64,000 nt of DNA from assembly GCF_028369295.1 (NCBI RefSeq), contig NZ_JAQMYP010000020.1, forward strand, positions 98,593 through 162,592, in the 5' to 3' direction. Below are positions 7,758 to 15,762 of the stretch, piece after piece. The notes beneath the pieces were generated by a model. It was not told the origin of the DNA. It ran no database searches and worked only from the letters and a program-made list of their open reading frames with translations. Origin of the DNA: Streptomyces sp. HD. Its GTDB lineage: Bacteria > Actinomycetota > Actinomycetes > Streptomycetales > Streptomycetaceae. Position 1 is the stretch's first letter, and each line of letters opens with the position of its first letter. The position numbers were made by a program, and so were the translations under genes.

Positions 7758-7788
7758 AACTGGTCTGGCCCAAACGTGATGGCCAGTT
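7758..7788 (+). promoter_or_regulatory. Inverted repeat upstream of the phosphonate operon
   Basis: AACTGG (7758-7763) and CCAGTT (7783-7788) form perfect arms, with GGCC next to each. The element lies about 60 bases before GTG 7848, in the only sizeable gap between the GntR gene and the operon. A GntR operator is the simplest reading; this is inference from position. Confidence 0.4.
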
Positions 7789-7847
7789 CACGCTCTCGTT
7801 GTCAGCCGGACCCTTCCGGTTACCCGATCCCGAGGAGCGTTGCCGTC

Positions 7848-8972
7848 GTGAGAGTGATAGTCGTCGGAGCCGGCGTGGTGGGCACCATGCACGCCTGGCA
7901 AGCGGTGGAACGCGGCCATGAGGTCGTACAGATCGAGCGCGAGGCGGAGGCTCGCGGCGCCTCGCTGCGCAACTTCGGGCAGATCTGGGTGAGCGGACGC
8001 GCGGGCGGCGAGGAGCTGGAGACCGCGCTGCGGGCCCGGGAGCTGTGGGAGGAGATCGGGACCCGCGTGCCGGGCCTCGGCTTCCGGCCCAACGGCTCCC
8101 TGACCCCCGTCCGCGGTGACCTCGAACTCGCCGTCGCCGAGGCCGCCGTGGCCCGCGAGGACGCCGCCGCCCGCGGCCACAAGCTGCTGACCCCCGACGA
8201 GGCACGGGCCCTGAACCCCGCCCTGCGCGGCGAGTTCACCGCCGCCCTGTACTGCGAGCGCGACGCCGCAGTCGAGCCGCGTACCGCACAGCTGGCCCTG
8301 CGCGACGAGCTGCTGAAGTCCCCGAACTACACCTTCAGGCCGGGCCGGGAGGTCCGTGAGGTCATCGGCGGGAGTGCCGTCCGCGACGACCACGGCGATG
8401 TGCACGGCGGAGACGTCGTCGTCCTGTGCACCGGCGCCTGGCTCGGCGGCCTGGTCCGTGAGCTGGCCGGACCCGACCTCCCCGTCCGCCGCGTCCGCCT
8501 CCAGATGATGCAGACCGCCCCGCTCGGCGAACCGCTCACCACCTCGGTCGCCGACGCCGACAGCTTCCGCTACTACCCGGCCTACGCCTCCGCCGCGCTC
8601 GACGCGCTGGACGCCGGTCAGCCGCAGGCCGAGACCGCCGCGGCCCACCGTATGCAGCTGCTCATGGTGCAGCGCGCCGACGGCGGGCTGACCATCGGCG
8701 ACACCCACGAGTACGAGCACCCCTTCGCCTTCGACACCGTCGAGGACCCCTACGACCACCTCACCGGGGTCGTCGAGGCCCTCCTCGGCCGCCCGCTGCC
8801 GAAGATCCGACGCCGCTGGGCCGGGGTGTACGCGCAGTGCACCGACCCGCGGCGGGTGGTGCACCGGCAGCAGGTGCGCGACGGGGTGTGGCTGGTCACC
8901 GGGCCCGGTGGGCGCGGAATGACCTGCTCGCCCGCGATGGCCGAGACGACCGCGAACCAACTGGGCTGGTGA
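7848..8972 (+). CDS. FAD-dependent oxidoreductase of the phosphonate (TIGR03364-like) family
   Basis: A 374-residue protein. GTG 7848 has a good ribosome site (gaggag, 7832-7837). The N-terminus is a dinucleotide-binding fold (VIVVGAGVVGTMHAWQAVERGHEVVQIERE), followed by RGASLRNFGQIW, typical of DAO-type amine oxidases; the C-terminus has VWLVTGPGGRGMTCSPAMAE. This branch is regularly found beside phosphonatase-like genes and is thought to oxidise 2-aminoethylphosphonate or N-methylated relatives. The next gene starts at or just after its stop. The exact substrate is inferred from the operon. Confidence 0.88.
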   Translation: MRVIVVGAGVVGTMHAWQAVERGHEVVQIEREAEARGASLRNFGQIWVSGRAGGEELETALRARELWEEIGTRVPGLGFRPNGSLTPVRGDLELAVAEAAVAREDAAARGHKLLTPDEARALNPALRGEFTAALYCERDAAVEPRTAQLALRDELLKSPNYTFRPGREVREVIGGSAVRDDHGDVHGGDVVVLCTGAWLGGLVRELAGPDLPVRRVRLQMMQTAPLGEPLTTSVADADSFRYYPAYASAALDALDAGQPQAETAAAHRMQLLMVQRADGGLTIGDTHEYEHPFAFDTVEDPYDHLTGVVEALLGRPLPKIRRRWAGVYAQCTDPRRVVHRQQVRDGVWLVTGPGGRGMTCSPAMAETTANQLGW

Positions 8973-8977
8973 CAGAC

Positions 8978-9676
8978 ATGACGAACCATCAGGAGATACG
9001 GCTGGTCGTCCTCGACATGGCCGGTACGACCGTCGCCGACGGCGGCCTCGTCGAGCGGGCCTTCGCGGCCGCCGCCTCAGAACTGGGCGTCGGGCCCGGC
9101 ACCCCCGACCACGCCGACAAGCTGGCCTACGTACGCGCCACCATGGGCGAGTCCAAGATCTCCGTCTTCCGGCATCTGTTCGGCGACGAGGAGCGCGCCC
9201 GGCGTGCCAACGCCGCCTTCGAGAAGGCGTACGGCGAACTCGTCGACGGCGGCCTCGTCGCACCGGTCCCCGGCGCCCGCGAGGCCATCGAACAACTCCG
9301 GGCGAGCGGCCGTACCGTCGTCCTGACCACCGGCTTCGCCCGCATCACCCAGGACGCGATCCTCGACGCGCTCGGCTGGCAGGACCTGGTGCCGCTCACC
9401 CTGTGCCCCGCCGACGCCGGGGGCCGGGGGCGGCCGTACCCGGACATGGTCCTCACCGCGTTCCTGCGGACGCGGGCCGTCGACGCCGTCGGGCAGGTGG
9501 CCGTCGTGGGCGACACCTCCTACGACATGCTCAGCGGCGTCCGCGCGGGCGCGGGCCTCGTCGCCGGTGTCCTGACCGGCGCGCACGACGCGGAGGCGCT
9601 GCGGGTGGCCGGGGCCACCCATGTGCTGGGCTCGGTCGCCGAGTTGCCGGGGCTGCTCGCCGGGGAGGGGGCGTGA
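8978..9676 (+). CDS. Phosphonatase-like HAD hydrolase (PhnX-like)
   Basis: A 232-residue protein. ATG 8978 is used; GTG 8969, overlapping the previous stop, is equally possible. HAD motifs are present: LVVLDMAGTTVADGG with the nucleophile Asp and the GTT typical of phosphonatases; VVLTTGFAR (motif II); GRGRPYPDMV containing a candidate motif III; and VAVVGDTSYDMLSGVRAG (motif IV). Homologues hydrolyse phosphonoacetaldehyde or related compounds. I do not see the Schiff-base Lys region of classical PhnX clearly, so it belongs to the phosphonatase-like group. It overlaps the ATPase start by 4 bases (GTGA). Confidence 0.88.
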   Translation: MTNHQEIRLVVLDMAGTTVADGGLVERAFAAAASELGVGPGTPDHADKLAYVRATMGESKISVFRHLFGDEERARRANAAFEKAYGELVDGGLVAPVPGAREAIEQLRASGRTVVLTTGFARITQDAILDALGWQDLVPLTLCPADAGGRGRPYPDMVLTAFLRTRAVDAVGQVAVVGDTSYDMLSGVRAGAGLVAGVLTGAHDAEALRVAGATHVLGSVAELPGLLAGEGA

Positions 9677-10757
9677 GCGGAGGCATCCGCTTCGACTCCG
9701 TCACCGTCGCCTACGACGGCAACGTCGTCCTGGACACCCTGGACCTCACCGTCGAGCCCGGCGAGGTGATGGCGCTGCTCGGGCCGTCCGGATCCGGCAA
9801 GACCACCGCGCTGCAGGCGGTCGCCGGGTTCGTGCGGCCCGCTTCCGGGCGGGTGTTCCTCGGCGGGCGGGACGTCACCGACCTGCCGCCCCACCGGCGG
9901 GGCATCGGGATGGTCGTCCAGCAGTACGCCCTGTTCCCGCACATGCGGGTCGAGGAGAACGTCGCCTTCGGACTGAAGGCGCAGAAGGCCCCCAAGGCCG
10001 AGATCCGCACCCGGGTCGCCGAGGCCCTGGAGATGACCGGCATGGCCGGCTACGCCCGCCGCTACCCGCGCGAGCTGTCCGGCGGTCAGCAGCTGGGGGT
10101 CCCCCCAGGCCCTTAAGGCACTGGGGGAGCGTCGCCATCGCCCGCGCGCTCGCTATCCGCCCCGGCGTCCTCCTCCTGGACGAGCCCCTGTCGGCTCTCG
10201 ATGCCCGTCTGCGCTCCGGCATGCTCGCCGAACTGGCGCGCCTGCACCGCGAGTTGCCCGACGTGACGATCCTCTACGTCACCCACGACCAGGTCGAGGC
10301 CCTCACCCTCGCCGACCGGATCGCGGTGATGGACAGCGCGCGGTTGCAGGCCTGCGGGACGCCGAGGGAGCTGTACCGGTCCCCGGCCAACGAGTTCACG
10401 GCGTCCTTCGTCGGCAACGCCAACCTGCTGCCGGTGACGGTCGGTTCGGACGGCGTCGCCTTCGGAGGCGGCGAGCTGACGGTGGACACGGAGGGTGTGG
10501 CGCCGGGTGCGAAGGCGACGCTGTGCGTACGGCCCCACCTCGTCGGGCTCGGCGACGGCCCCAACCGGCTCTCCGGGACCGTGAGCGAGATCCAGTGGCG
10601 CGGCGCCACGCACCGGCTGTACGTCGAGGTCGACGGCCACCGGGTCATCGCCGATCTGCGGGAGCTCAAGGATCCGCCGGCCCATGGCGACGAGGTGACT
10701 CTGCACTTCGCACCGGAGGATGCGGTGCTGCTGGCCGCAGGGGTGGGCCATGACTGA
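9673..10757 (+). pseudogene. AEP-type ABC transporter ATP-binding protein, frameshifted by a 35-nt insertion
   Basis: GTG 9673 opens a normal ABC ATPase: Walker A GPSGSGKTT, Q-loop VVQQYALFPHM and the signature LSGGQQ. Directly after LSGGQQ the frame reads LGVPPGP and stops at 10114-10116. The rest (VAIARALAIRPGVLLLDEPLSALDAR with Walker B, H-loop VTHDQVEA, and a C-terminal regulatory domain) continues in another frame to 10757. Removing 10094-10128 (35 nt) restores LSGGQQ-R-VAIARALA exactly. The transporter ATPase is therefore probably inactive unless ribosomes bypass the element or the insertion is an assembly error. The 3' part overlaps the permease start by 8 bases. Confidence 0.85.
10094..10128 (+). 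mobile_element. 35-nt palindromic insertion in the ABC ATPase gene
   Basis: The inserted DNA begins TGGGGGTCCCCCCAG, has CCTTAAGG at its centre and ends CTGGGGGA. TCCCCCCAG and CTGGGGGA pair almost perfectly around CCTTAAGG, and TGGGGG can also pair with CCCCCCA. It looks like a short palindromic interspersed element with no coding capacity; no clear target duplication is visible. The boundaries are set by the 35 bases whose removal restores the conserved ATPase sequence. Confidence 0.6.
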
Positions 10758-11661
10758 GCGCTCCGCGGGAAGTGCCGCGATCGGCCGTCGATTCTCCGCC
10801 GGCCGGTCGTGGCTGGTCGCGCAGTTCCCCGCGCCCCTGAGGGCCGCCGCCGCCGGACCGGATCCGACTTCGCCACGACGCTCCAGAACGCTGCTGTGGG
10901 CCTGCCCACCCGTCGCCCTCCTCGCACTGGTCTTCCTCTACCCCCTCGCCCTCGTAGTCCAGCAGTCCCTCCAGCCCGACTCCGGCGGCACCTCCCTCCA
11001 GCCCTACGCCGACGTCTTCGCCTCCGCCGCCTTCCGCGAGGCGTTGTGGACCACCGTGTGGATCGCCGTCGCCTCCACCGTCGGCTGTCTGGTCCTCGGC
11101 TTCCTGCTCGCGCTGGTCATCGCCTTCGTGCCGTTCCCGGGCGGCAGGATCGTCGCCCGGTTCGTGGACGTCTTCCTCACCTTCCCGTCCTTCCTGATCA
11201 CCCTTGCTCTGCTGTTCATCTACGGCACGACCGGCATCATCGGTTCCTTCCAGTTCCTCACCACCCCCTGGGGCGTCCTCCTCGCCGAGGTCACCTACTT
11301 CACACCCTTCGTCGTACGGCCCCTGCTCGCGGCCTTCTCCCAGCTGGACACCGCCCAGCTGGAGGCGGCCAGTTCGCTCGGCGCCCGCCCCCTGCGCATC
11401 GTCCGCCGCGTGATCCTGCCCGAGGCGCTGCCCGCCCTCGCCGCGGGCGGCAGCCTCGTGCTGGTGCTGTGTCTCAACGAGTTCGGGATCGTCCTGTTCA
11501 CCGGCGCCAAAGGAGTCACGACCCTGCCGATGCTCGTCTACAGCAAGGCGATCCTGGAGTCCGACTACCCGGGCGCCTGCGTGGTCGCCGTCGTCAACGT
11601 CCTGATCTCCGTGAGCCTCTACGGCCTCTACCGGGTGGTGAGCCGACGTGCTGGTGCATAG
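10750..11661 (+). CDS. AEP-type ABC transporter permease (first permease)
   Basis: A 303-residue protein from ATG 10750, overlapping the ATPase stop. After about 50 hydrophilic residues come six predicted membrane helices (from LLWACPPVALLALVFLYPLALVV to ACVVAVVNVLISVSLYGLYRVV). The permease EAA loop is seen as EAASSLGARPLRIVRRVILPEALPAL. It resembles the PhnU-like permeases of 2-aminoethylphosphonate importers. Oddity: residues 21-30 or so (WLVAQFPAPL) are encoded by a copy of a genome-wide intergenic repeat (10809-10838), so part of the N-terminus is repeat-derived. Confidence 0.9.
   Translation: MTERSAGSAAIGRRFSAGRSWLVAQFPAPLRAAAAGPDPTSPRRSRTLLWACPPVALLALVFLYPLALVVQQSLQPDSGGTSLQPYADVFASAAFREALWTTVWIAVASTVGCLVLGFLLALVIAFVPFPGGRIVARFVDVFLTFPSFLITLALLFIYGTTGIIGSFQFLTTPWGVLLAEVTYFTPFVVRPLLAAFSQLDTAQLEAASSLGARPLRIVRRVILPEALPALAAGGSLVLVLCLNEFGIVLFTGAKGVTTLPMLVYSKAILESDYPGACVVAVVNVLISVSLYGLYRVVSRRAGA
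10809..10838 (+). repeat. Interspersed repeat (copy 2), inside permease coding region
   Basis: 29 of 30 bases are identical to 2740-2769, including the core GCGCAGTTCCCCGCGCCCCT. Here the repeat is translated in frame as part of the permease N-terminal extension. It lies before the first membrane helix and so may be tolerated. Confidence 0.75.
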
Positions 11662-13093
11662 CCGCGGGGCCAGGTGGGCCGTATGGGCCCTGTTCCTCGT
11701 CCTGTTCCTGCCCCTGTTCGCCCTGCCGCTGCTGGTCGTCCTCGGCGCCTCCTTCGCCACCAACTGGTCGAGCGCGCTGCCCTCCGGGTTCACCACCGGG
11801 CACTACAGCGCCGCCACCCGCGGCGAGGCCTTCCAGGCCCTCACCACCAGCCTCCTCACGGCCGGCGCCGCGAGCCTGCTCGCGCTGGTCGTCGGCACCT
11901 GGGCCGCGCTCGCGGCGGCCGCCCTGAAGAAGCGGCACCGCAGGTTCATGGACGCGCTCTTCGTCCTTCCGGTCGCTGTCCCCTCGGTGGTCGTCGGCCT
12001 TGCGATCCTGGTCGCGTTCTCCAAGCCGCCGTTCCTGCTCAACGGCACCCCGGAGATCGTGATCCTCGCCCTCACCCTCCTCGCCGCCCCGGCGCTGTCC
12101 GCGTGCGGCACCGGCTCCGCGTCCTCCGACGAGAAGGTCGTCACCGTCTACAGCGCCGACGGCCTCAAGGGCGAGAACGGCGACGGCTGGTACGACCGTG
12201 TCTTCAAGGACTTCGAGAAGCAGACCGGCATCAAGGTCGAATACGTCGAGGGCGGCTCCGGCGAGATGGTGCAGCGCGCCGTCCGCGAGAAGGGCAACCC
12301 GCAGGCCGACGTACTCGTCACGCTCCCGCCGTTCATCCAGCAGGCCGACGGCAAGGGCCTGTTGCAGAAGTACGCCCCCAAGGGCTCCGACCAGGTCAGC
12401 GGCGCCGACAAGGGAGCCGACGCGACCTGGACCTCCGTCGTCAACAACTACTTCGGGTTCGTCTACGACAAGAAGGAGCTCAAGCAGGCGCCCACGACCT
12501 GGGAGGAGCTGCTGGACGGCTCGTACAAGAACAAGCTCCAGTACTCCACGCCGGGCGTCGCCGGTGACGGAACCGCCGTGCTCATCAAGGCGATGCACGA
12601 CTTCGGCGGCGAGAAGCCCGCCATGGACTACCTCGGCAGGCTCCAGGCCAACAACGTCGGCCCGTCCGCCTCCACCGGCAAGCTCGCCCCCAAGGTCGAC
12701 AAGGGCGAACTCCTCGTCGCCAACGGTGACGTACAGATGAACTTCGCCCAGGCCAAGACCATGCCCAACCTCGGCATCTGGTTCCCGGCGAAGGAGGGCG
12801 GCAGGCCCACCACCTTCGCCCTGCCCTACGCCGCCGGCCTCGTCACCGACGCCCCGCACACCGAGAACGGCCGGAAGCTGCTCGACTTCATGCTGAGCCA
12901 GGGCGCCCAGCAGCAGGTCAGTGAGATCGGCGGCGGCTTCAGCGCCCGACAGGACGTCAAGGCCACCGACGCCAACGCGGTCGCGCTCGCGGGGCTCATG
13001 GACGGCGTCGAGGTCTTCGAGCCCGACTGGGACGACATCGACAAGAACCTGACGTCGTATGTCGACGCCTGGAAGTCGGCCACCGGCAGCTGA
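11648..13093 (+). CDS. Fusion of a truncated ABC permease with the AEP-type substrate-binding lipoprotein
   Basis: A 481-residue frame from GTG 11648, overlapping the upstream permease by 14 bases. Residues 1 to about 140 are the first half of a PhnV-like permease (LFLPLFALPLLVVLGASF, then RFMDALFVLPVAVPSVVVG). At about residue 141 the sequence becomes the end of a lipoprotein signal peptide (LTLLAAPALSAC, lipobox Cys about 153). The remainder is a complete extracellular solute-binding protein (VVTVYSADGLKGENGDGWYDRVF, QADVLVTLPPFIQQADGKGLL). The permease EAA loop and last helices and the binding-protein start codon are missing, so a deletion joined the two genes in frame near 12068. The binding protein might still be exported; the permease half cannot work alone. 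Confidence 0.85.
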   Translation: MLVHSRGARWAVWALFLVLFLPLFALPLLVVLGASFATNWSSALPSGFTTGHYSAATRGEAFQALTTSLLTAGAASLLALVVGTWAALAAAALKKRHRRFMDALFVLPVAVPSVVVGLAILVAFSKPPFLLNGTPEIVILALTLLAAPALSACGTGSASSDEKVVTVYSADGLKGENGDGWYDRVFKDFEKQTGIKVEYVEGGSGEMVQRAVREKGNPQADVLVTLPPFIQQADGKGLLQKYAPKGSDQVSGADKGADATWTSVVNNYFGFVYDKKELKQAPTTWEELLDGSYKNKLQYSTPGVAGDGTAVLIKAMHDFGGEKPAMDYLGRLQANNVGPSASTGKLAPKVDKGELLVANGDVQMNFAQAKTMPNLGIWFPAKEGGRPTTFALPYAAGLVTDAPHTENGRKLLDFMLSQGAQQQVSEIGGGFSARQDVKATDANAVALAGLMDGVEVFEPDWDDIDKNLTSYVDAWKSATGS

Positions 13094-13233
13094 CCGGCCC
13101 CCTCAAGGCCACCCACCAGGGCCATATCACCAATACCACCAAGGTCCCACCCGCAACGCCCCTGGCACCACCACCGGGGGCGTCGCCATGCCCGCAACCG
13201 ACCGCGCTCTGCACAGCCCCCTCGGAGGATCAC

Positions 13234-14772
13234 GTGACGTCACACCTGTCCCGCCGCACCGTCCTCACCGCCACCGCGGCGACCACCGCCACCCTGGCCC
13301 TCGGCACCGCCGCCGCCTCCCAGGCGCACGCCGTCCCCACGCTCCCCGACGGCACCAGCAAGGACAAGGTGCTCGTCATCGGCATGGACGGCCTGCGCCA
13401 CGACCGCATCGACGCGGCGAACGCCCCGCATCTGAAGGCCATGATGAGCGAGGGCACCTACGGCACCTCGCTGCTGTACGCGAGCCCGATGGCCGCCACC
13501 TCCTCCGGCCCCGGCTGGTCCACCATCTCGACCGGCGTGTGGCCCGACAAGCACGGGGTGAAGGACAACACCTTCGCCGGCAAGAACTACGGCACCTACC
13601 CCGGCTTCCTCGCCCGCCTCGCCCAGGTCCGCCCCGCGCTGTCCACCTACGCGGCCGTCGACTGGAAGCCCCTGGACGCCCAGGGCACCGTCACCCCCGG
13701 CGCCGACGCCAAACTGGTCCTCGACGGCGACGCCGACGGCTACACCGCGCACGACGCCACCATCGCCGGCGAGGCCGAGGCGATCATCCGCGACCAGAAC
13801 CCGGACGTGATGTTCGTCTACTTCGGCCAGTCCGACATCGTCGGCCACAACCTGGGCGCGGGCAGCCAGGCCTACCTCGACCAGATCGCCGTACAGGACG
13901 CCTACGTCGGCCGGCTGCGCGCCGCCATCGAGGCGCGGTCCGGCTACGCCACCGAGCGGTGGACCGTCATCGTCGCCACCGACCACGGCCACAAGGACGC
14001 GGGCGGTCACGGCGGGTCCACCATCGAGGAGCGGCGCACCTTCGTCCTCGCCACCGGGCCCGGCATCGCGGCCAGCGCCCGCCCGACCGACACGCGGCTC
14101 GTGGACGTCGTACCCACCGTCCTGGGGCAGCTCGGCATCACCGTCGACCCCGCCTGGGGCCTGGACGGCAAGCCGATCCAGGAGCGGTCCACCGACCCCT
14201 TCGAGGCGCTGCGGCCCTCCCTGACCGGGCGGGTCGACGAGACCGGCATCCCGGCCGGCGTGCTCGGCTTCACGCACACGGCGCCCGGCGGCTGGTCCGT
14301 CATCAACAACGCCATGGGCACCGGCGGCATGACCGAGTGGCGTGGCTGGGCCTTCGCCACCGACGAGTTCTGGTCCCGCACCCAGCGCGACCAGTGGCGC
14401 GAACTCAACGTCCGCGCGCGCGGCGTCTTCGCGGTCGCCGACTCCGACGAATGGGCGGACAAGAACTTCTCCGGAACGTACGACTCCACCCTGGTGACCC
14501 CCGCCTACGACGTCACCGGCAAGACCGAGGTGCGGCTGGACTTCACCACCCTCTACCGGCAGGAGGGCTCCCAGACGGCCCAGATCCTCGTCTCCTTCAA
14601 CGGCAACGCCCCCACCGTCGTCAAGAGCTACACCTCCGACGTCGTCTCCCAGCCCCAGTCGGTGACCGTCGCCGTCCCCGCCGGAGCCTCCAGCGTTAAC
14701 TTCCGGTTCCGCTACACCGGGTCCAACAACTGGTACTGGGTGATCGACGGGGTCAGGATCAGCCAGTCCTGA
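13234..14772 (+). CDS. Secreted alkaline-phosphatase-superfamily hydrolase (Tat signal)
   Basis: A 512-residue protein from GTG 13234 (ribosome site ggagga, 13224-13229). The twin-arginine signal SRRTVLTATAATTATLALG is followed by a nucleotide pyrophosphatase/phosphodiesterase-type domain: VLVIGMDGLRHDRI (metal Asp), SSGPGWSTISTGVWPDKHGV (nucleophile region), YFGQSDIVGH and VIVATDHGHKDAGGHGG (metal ligands). The C-terminal 130 residues form a beta-rich domain ending VNFRFRYTGSNNWYWVIDGVRI. It closes the phosphonate-type operon and could release phosphate or phosphonate from extracellular esters. Function is inferred from fold and context. Confidence 0.88.
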   Translation: MTSHLSRRTVLTATAATTATLALGTAAASQAHAVPTLPDGTSKDKVLVIGMDGLRHDRIDAANAPHLKAMMSEGTYGTSLLYASPMAATSSGPGWSTISTGVWPDKHGVKDNTFAGKNYGTYPGFLARLAQVRPALSTYAAVDWKPLDAQGTVTPGADAKLVLDGDADGYTAHDATIAGEAEAIIRDQNPDVMFVYFGQSDIVGHNLGAGSQAYLDQIAVQDAYVGRLRAAIEARSGYATERWTVIVATDHGHKDAGGHGGSTIEERRTFVLATGPGIAASARPTDTRLVDVVPTVLGQLGITVDPAWGLDGKPIQERSTDPFEALRPSLTGRVDETGIPAGVLGFTHTAPGGWSVINNAMGTGGMTEWRGWAFATDEFWSRTQRDQWRELNVRARGVFAVADSDEWADKNFSGTYDSTLVTPAYDVTGKTEVRLDFTTLYRQEGSQTAQILVSFNGNAPTVVKSYTSDVVSQPQSVTVAVPAGASSVNFRFRYTGSNNWYWVIDGVRISQS

Positions 14773-14777
14773 TTACC

Positions 14778-14825
14778 CTGGGGGCGTCGGTACGGCGTGG
14801 TTCCGGCGCCCCCAGCTCGCTCATC
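14778..14825 (+). terminator. Hairpin after the phosphonate operon
   Basis: CTGGGGGCG (14778-14786) and CGCCCCCAG (14817-14825) form a perfect 9-bp stem with a 30-base loop. It starts 5 bases after the phosphatase stop. There is no U-tract, as is common in Streptomyces terminators. Confidence 0.5.
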
Positions 14826-14855
14826 CCGCACGCAGGCCAGGAGAGTCACAGCACC

Positions 14856-15635
14856 ATGGCAGACCGCAAGCGCATCGATTCCTGGCTCACCGACATGGAC
14901 GGTGTGCTCATCCACGAGGGCGTACCGATCCCCGGCGCCGACGCCTTCATCAAGAAGCTGCGCGACTCCGGCAAGCCCTTCCTCGTCCTCACCAACAACT
15001 CGATCTACACCCCGCGCGACCTGCACGCCCGGCTCAACCGCATGGGCCTGGAGGTGCCGATCGAGAACATCTGGACCTCCGCGCTGGCCACCGCCCAGTT
15101 CCTGGACGACCAGCGGCCGGGCGGTTCGGCGTACGTCATCGGCGAGGCGGGACTGACCACCGCGCTGCACGACATCGGGTACATCCTCACCGACCACGAC
15201 CCGGACTACGTCGTCCTCGGCGAGACCCGCACCTACTCCTTCGAGGCCATGACCAAGGCGGTCCGCCTCATCAACGCCGGCGCCCGTTTCATCTGCACCA
15301 ACCCCGACGAGACGGGTCCGTCGACCGAGGGCCCGCTGCCCGCGACCGGCGCCGTCGCCGCGCTGATCACCAAGGCCACCGGCAAGCAGCCGTACTTCGC
15401 GGGCAAGCCCAACCCGCTGATGATGCGCACCGGCCTGAACGCCATCGGCGCCCACTCCGAGACCAGCGCCATGATCGGCGACCGCATGGACACCGACGTA
15501 CTGGCCGGCATGGAGGCCGGGATGCAGACGTTCCTGGTGCTCACCGGGTTGACCCGGCCCGAGCAGGTGGAGAACTTCCCGTACCGGCCGTCCAAGATCG
15601 TCGAGTCCATCGCGGACCTCGTCGACCGGATCTGA
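14856..15635 (+). CDS. HAD-IIA family hydrolase (NagD-like)
   Basis: A 259-residue protein from ATG 14856 (ribosome site ggagag). HAD motif I is SWLTDMDGVLIHEG; the NagD/PGP cap is recognisable in FLVLTNNSIYTPRDL (motif II, Thr/Asn) and ARFICTNPDETGPS; the Lys of motif III lies in FAGKPNPLMM; and motif IV is AMIGDRMDTDVLAGMEAGM. Members dephosphorylate nucleotides or small phosphorylated metabolites. It is separated from the phosphonate operon by a hairpin, so it is probably expressed independently. Confidence 0.93.
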   Translation: MADRKRIDSWLTDMDGVLIHEGVPIPGADAFIKKLRDSGKPFLVLTNNSIYTPRDLHARLNRMGLEVPIENIWTSALATAQFLDDQRPGGSAYVIGEAGLTTALHDIGYILTDHDPDYVVLGETRTYSFEAMTKAVRLINAGARFICTNPDETGPSTEGPLPATGAVAALITKATGKQPYFAGKPNPLMMRTGLNAIGAHSETSAMIGDRMDTDVLAGMEAGMQTFLVLTGLTRPEQVENFPYRPSKIVESIADLVDRI

Positions 15636-15736
15636 CCGCGCCCGACAGCAGCTTCCCCGCGTGGCCGTACGCCGCGACACGACCCGTACGGAGCAGCGCG
15701 GGCCCGTTGAGGATGCGGGGCCCGTGCCGCGGGGGG

Positions 15737-15758
15737 AACCTCCAGATATCTGGAGGTT
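15737..15758 (+). promoter_or_regulatory. Perfect 22-bp palindrome covering the ribosome site of the secreted-protein gene
   Basis: Arms AACCTCCAGAT / ATCTGGAGGTT are perfectly complementary. The right arm contains GGAGG (15752-15756), the ribosome site for ATG 15763. As DNA it is an ideal dimer operator; as RNA an 8-bp stem with a 6-base loop would hide the ribosome site. Either would regulate the following secreted-protein/sortase pair. Confidence 0.65.
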
Positions 15759-15762
15759 CACG

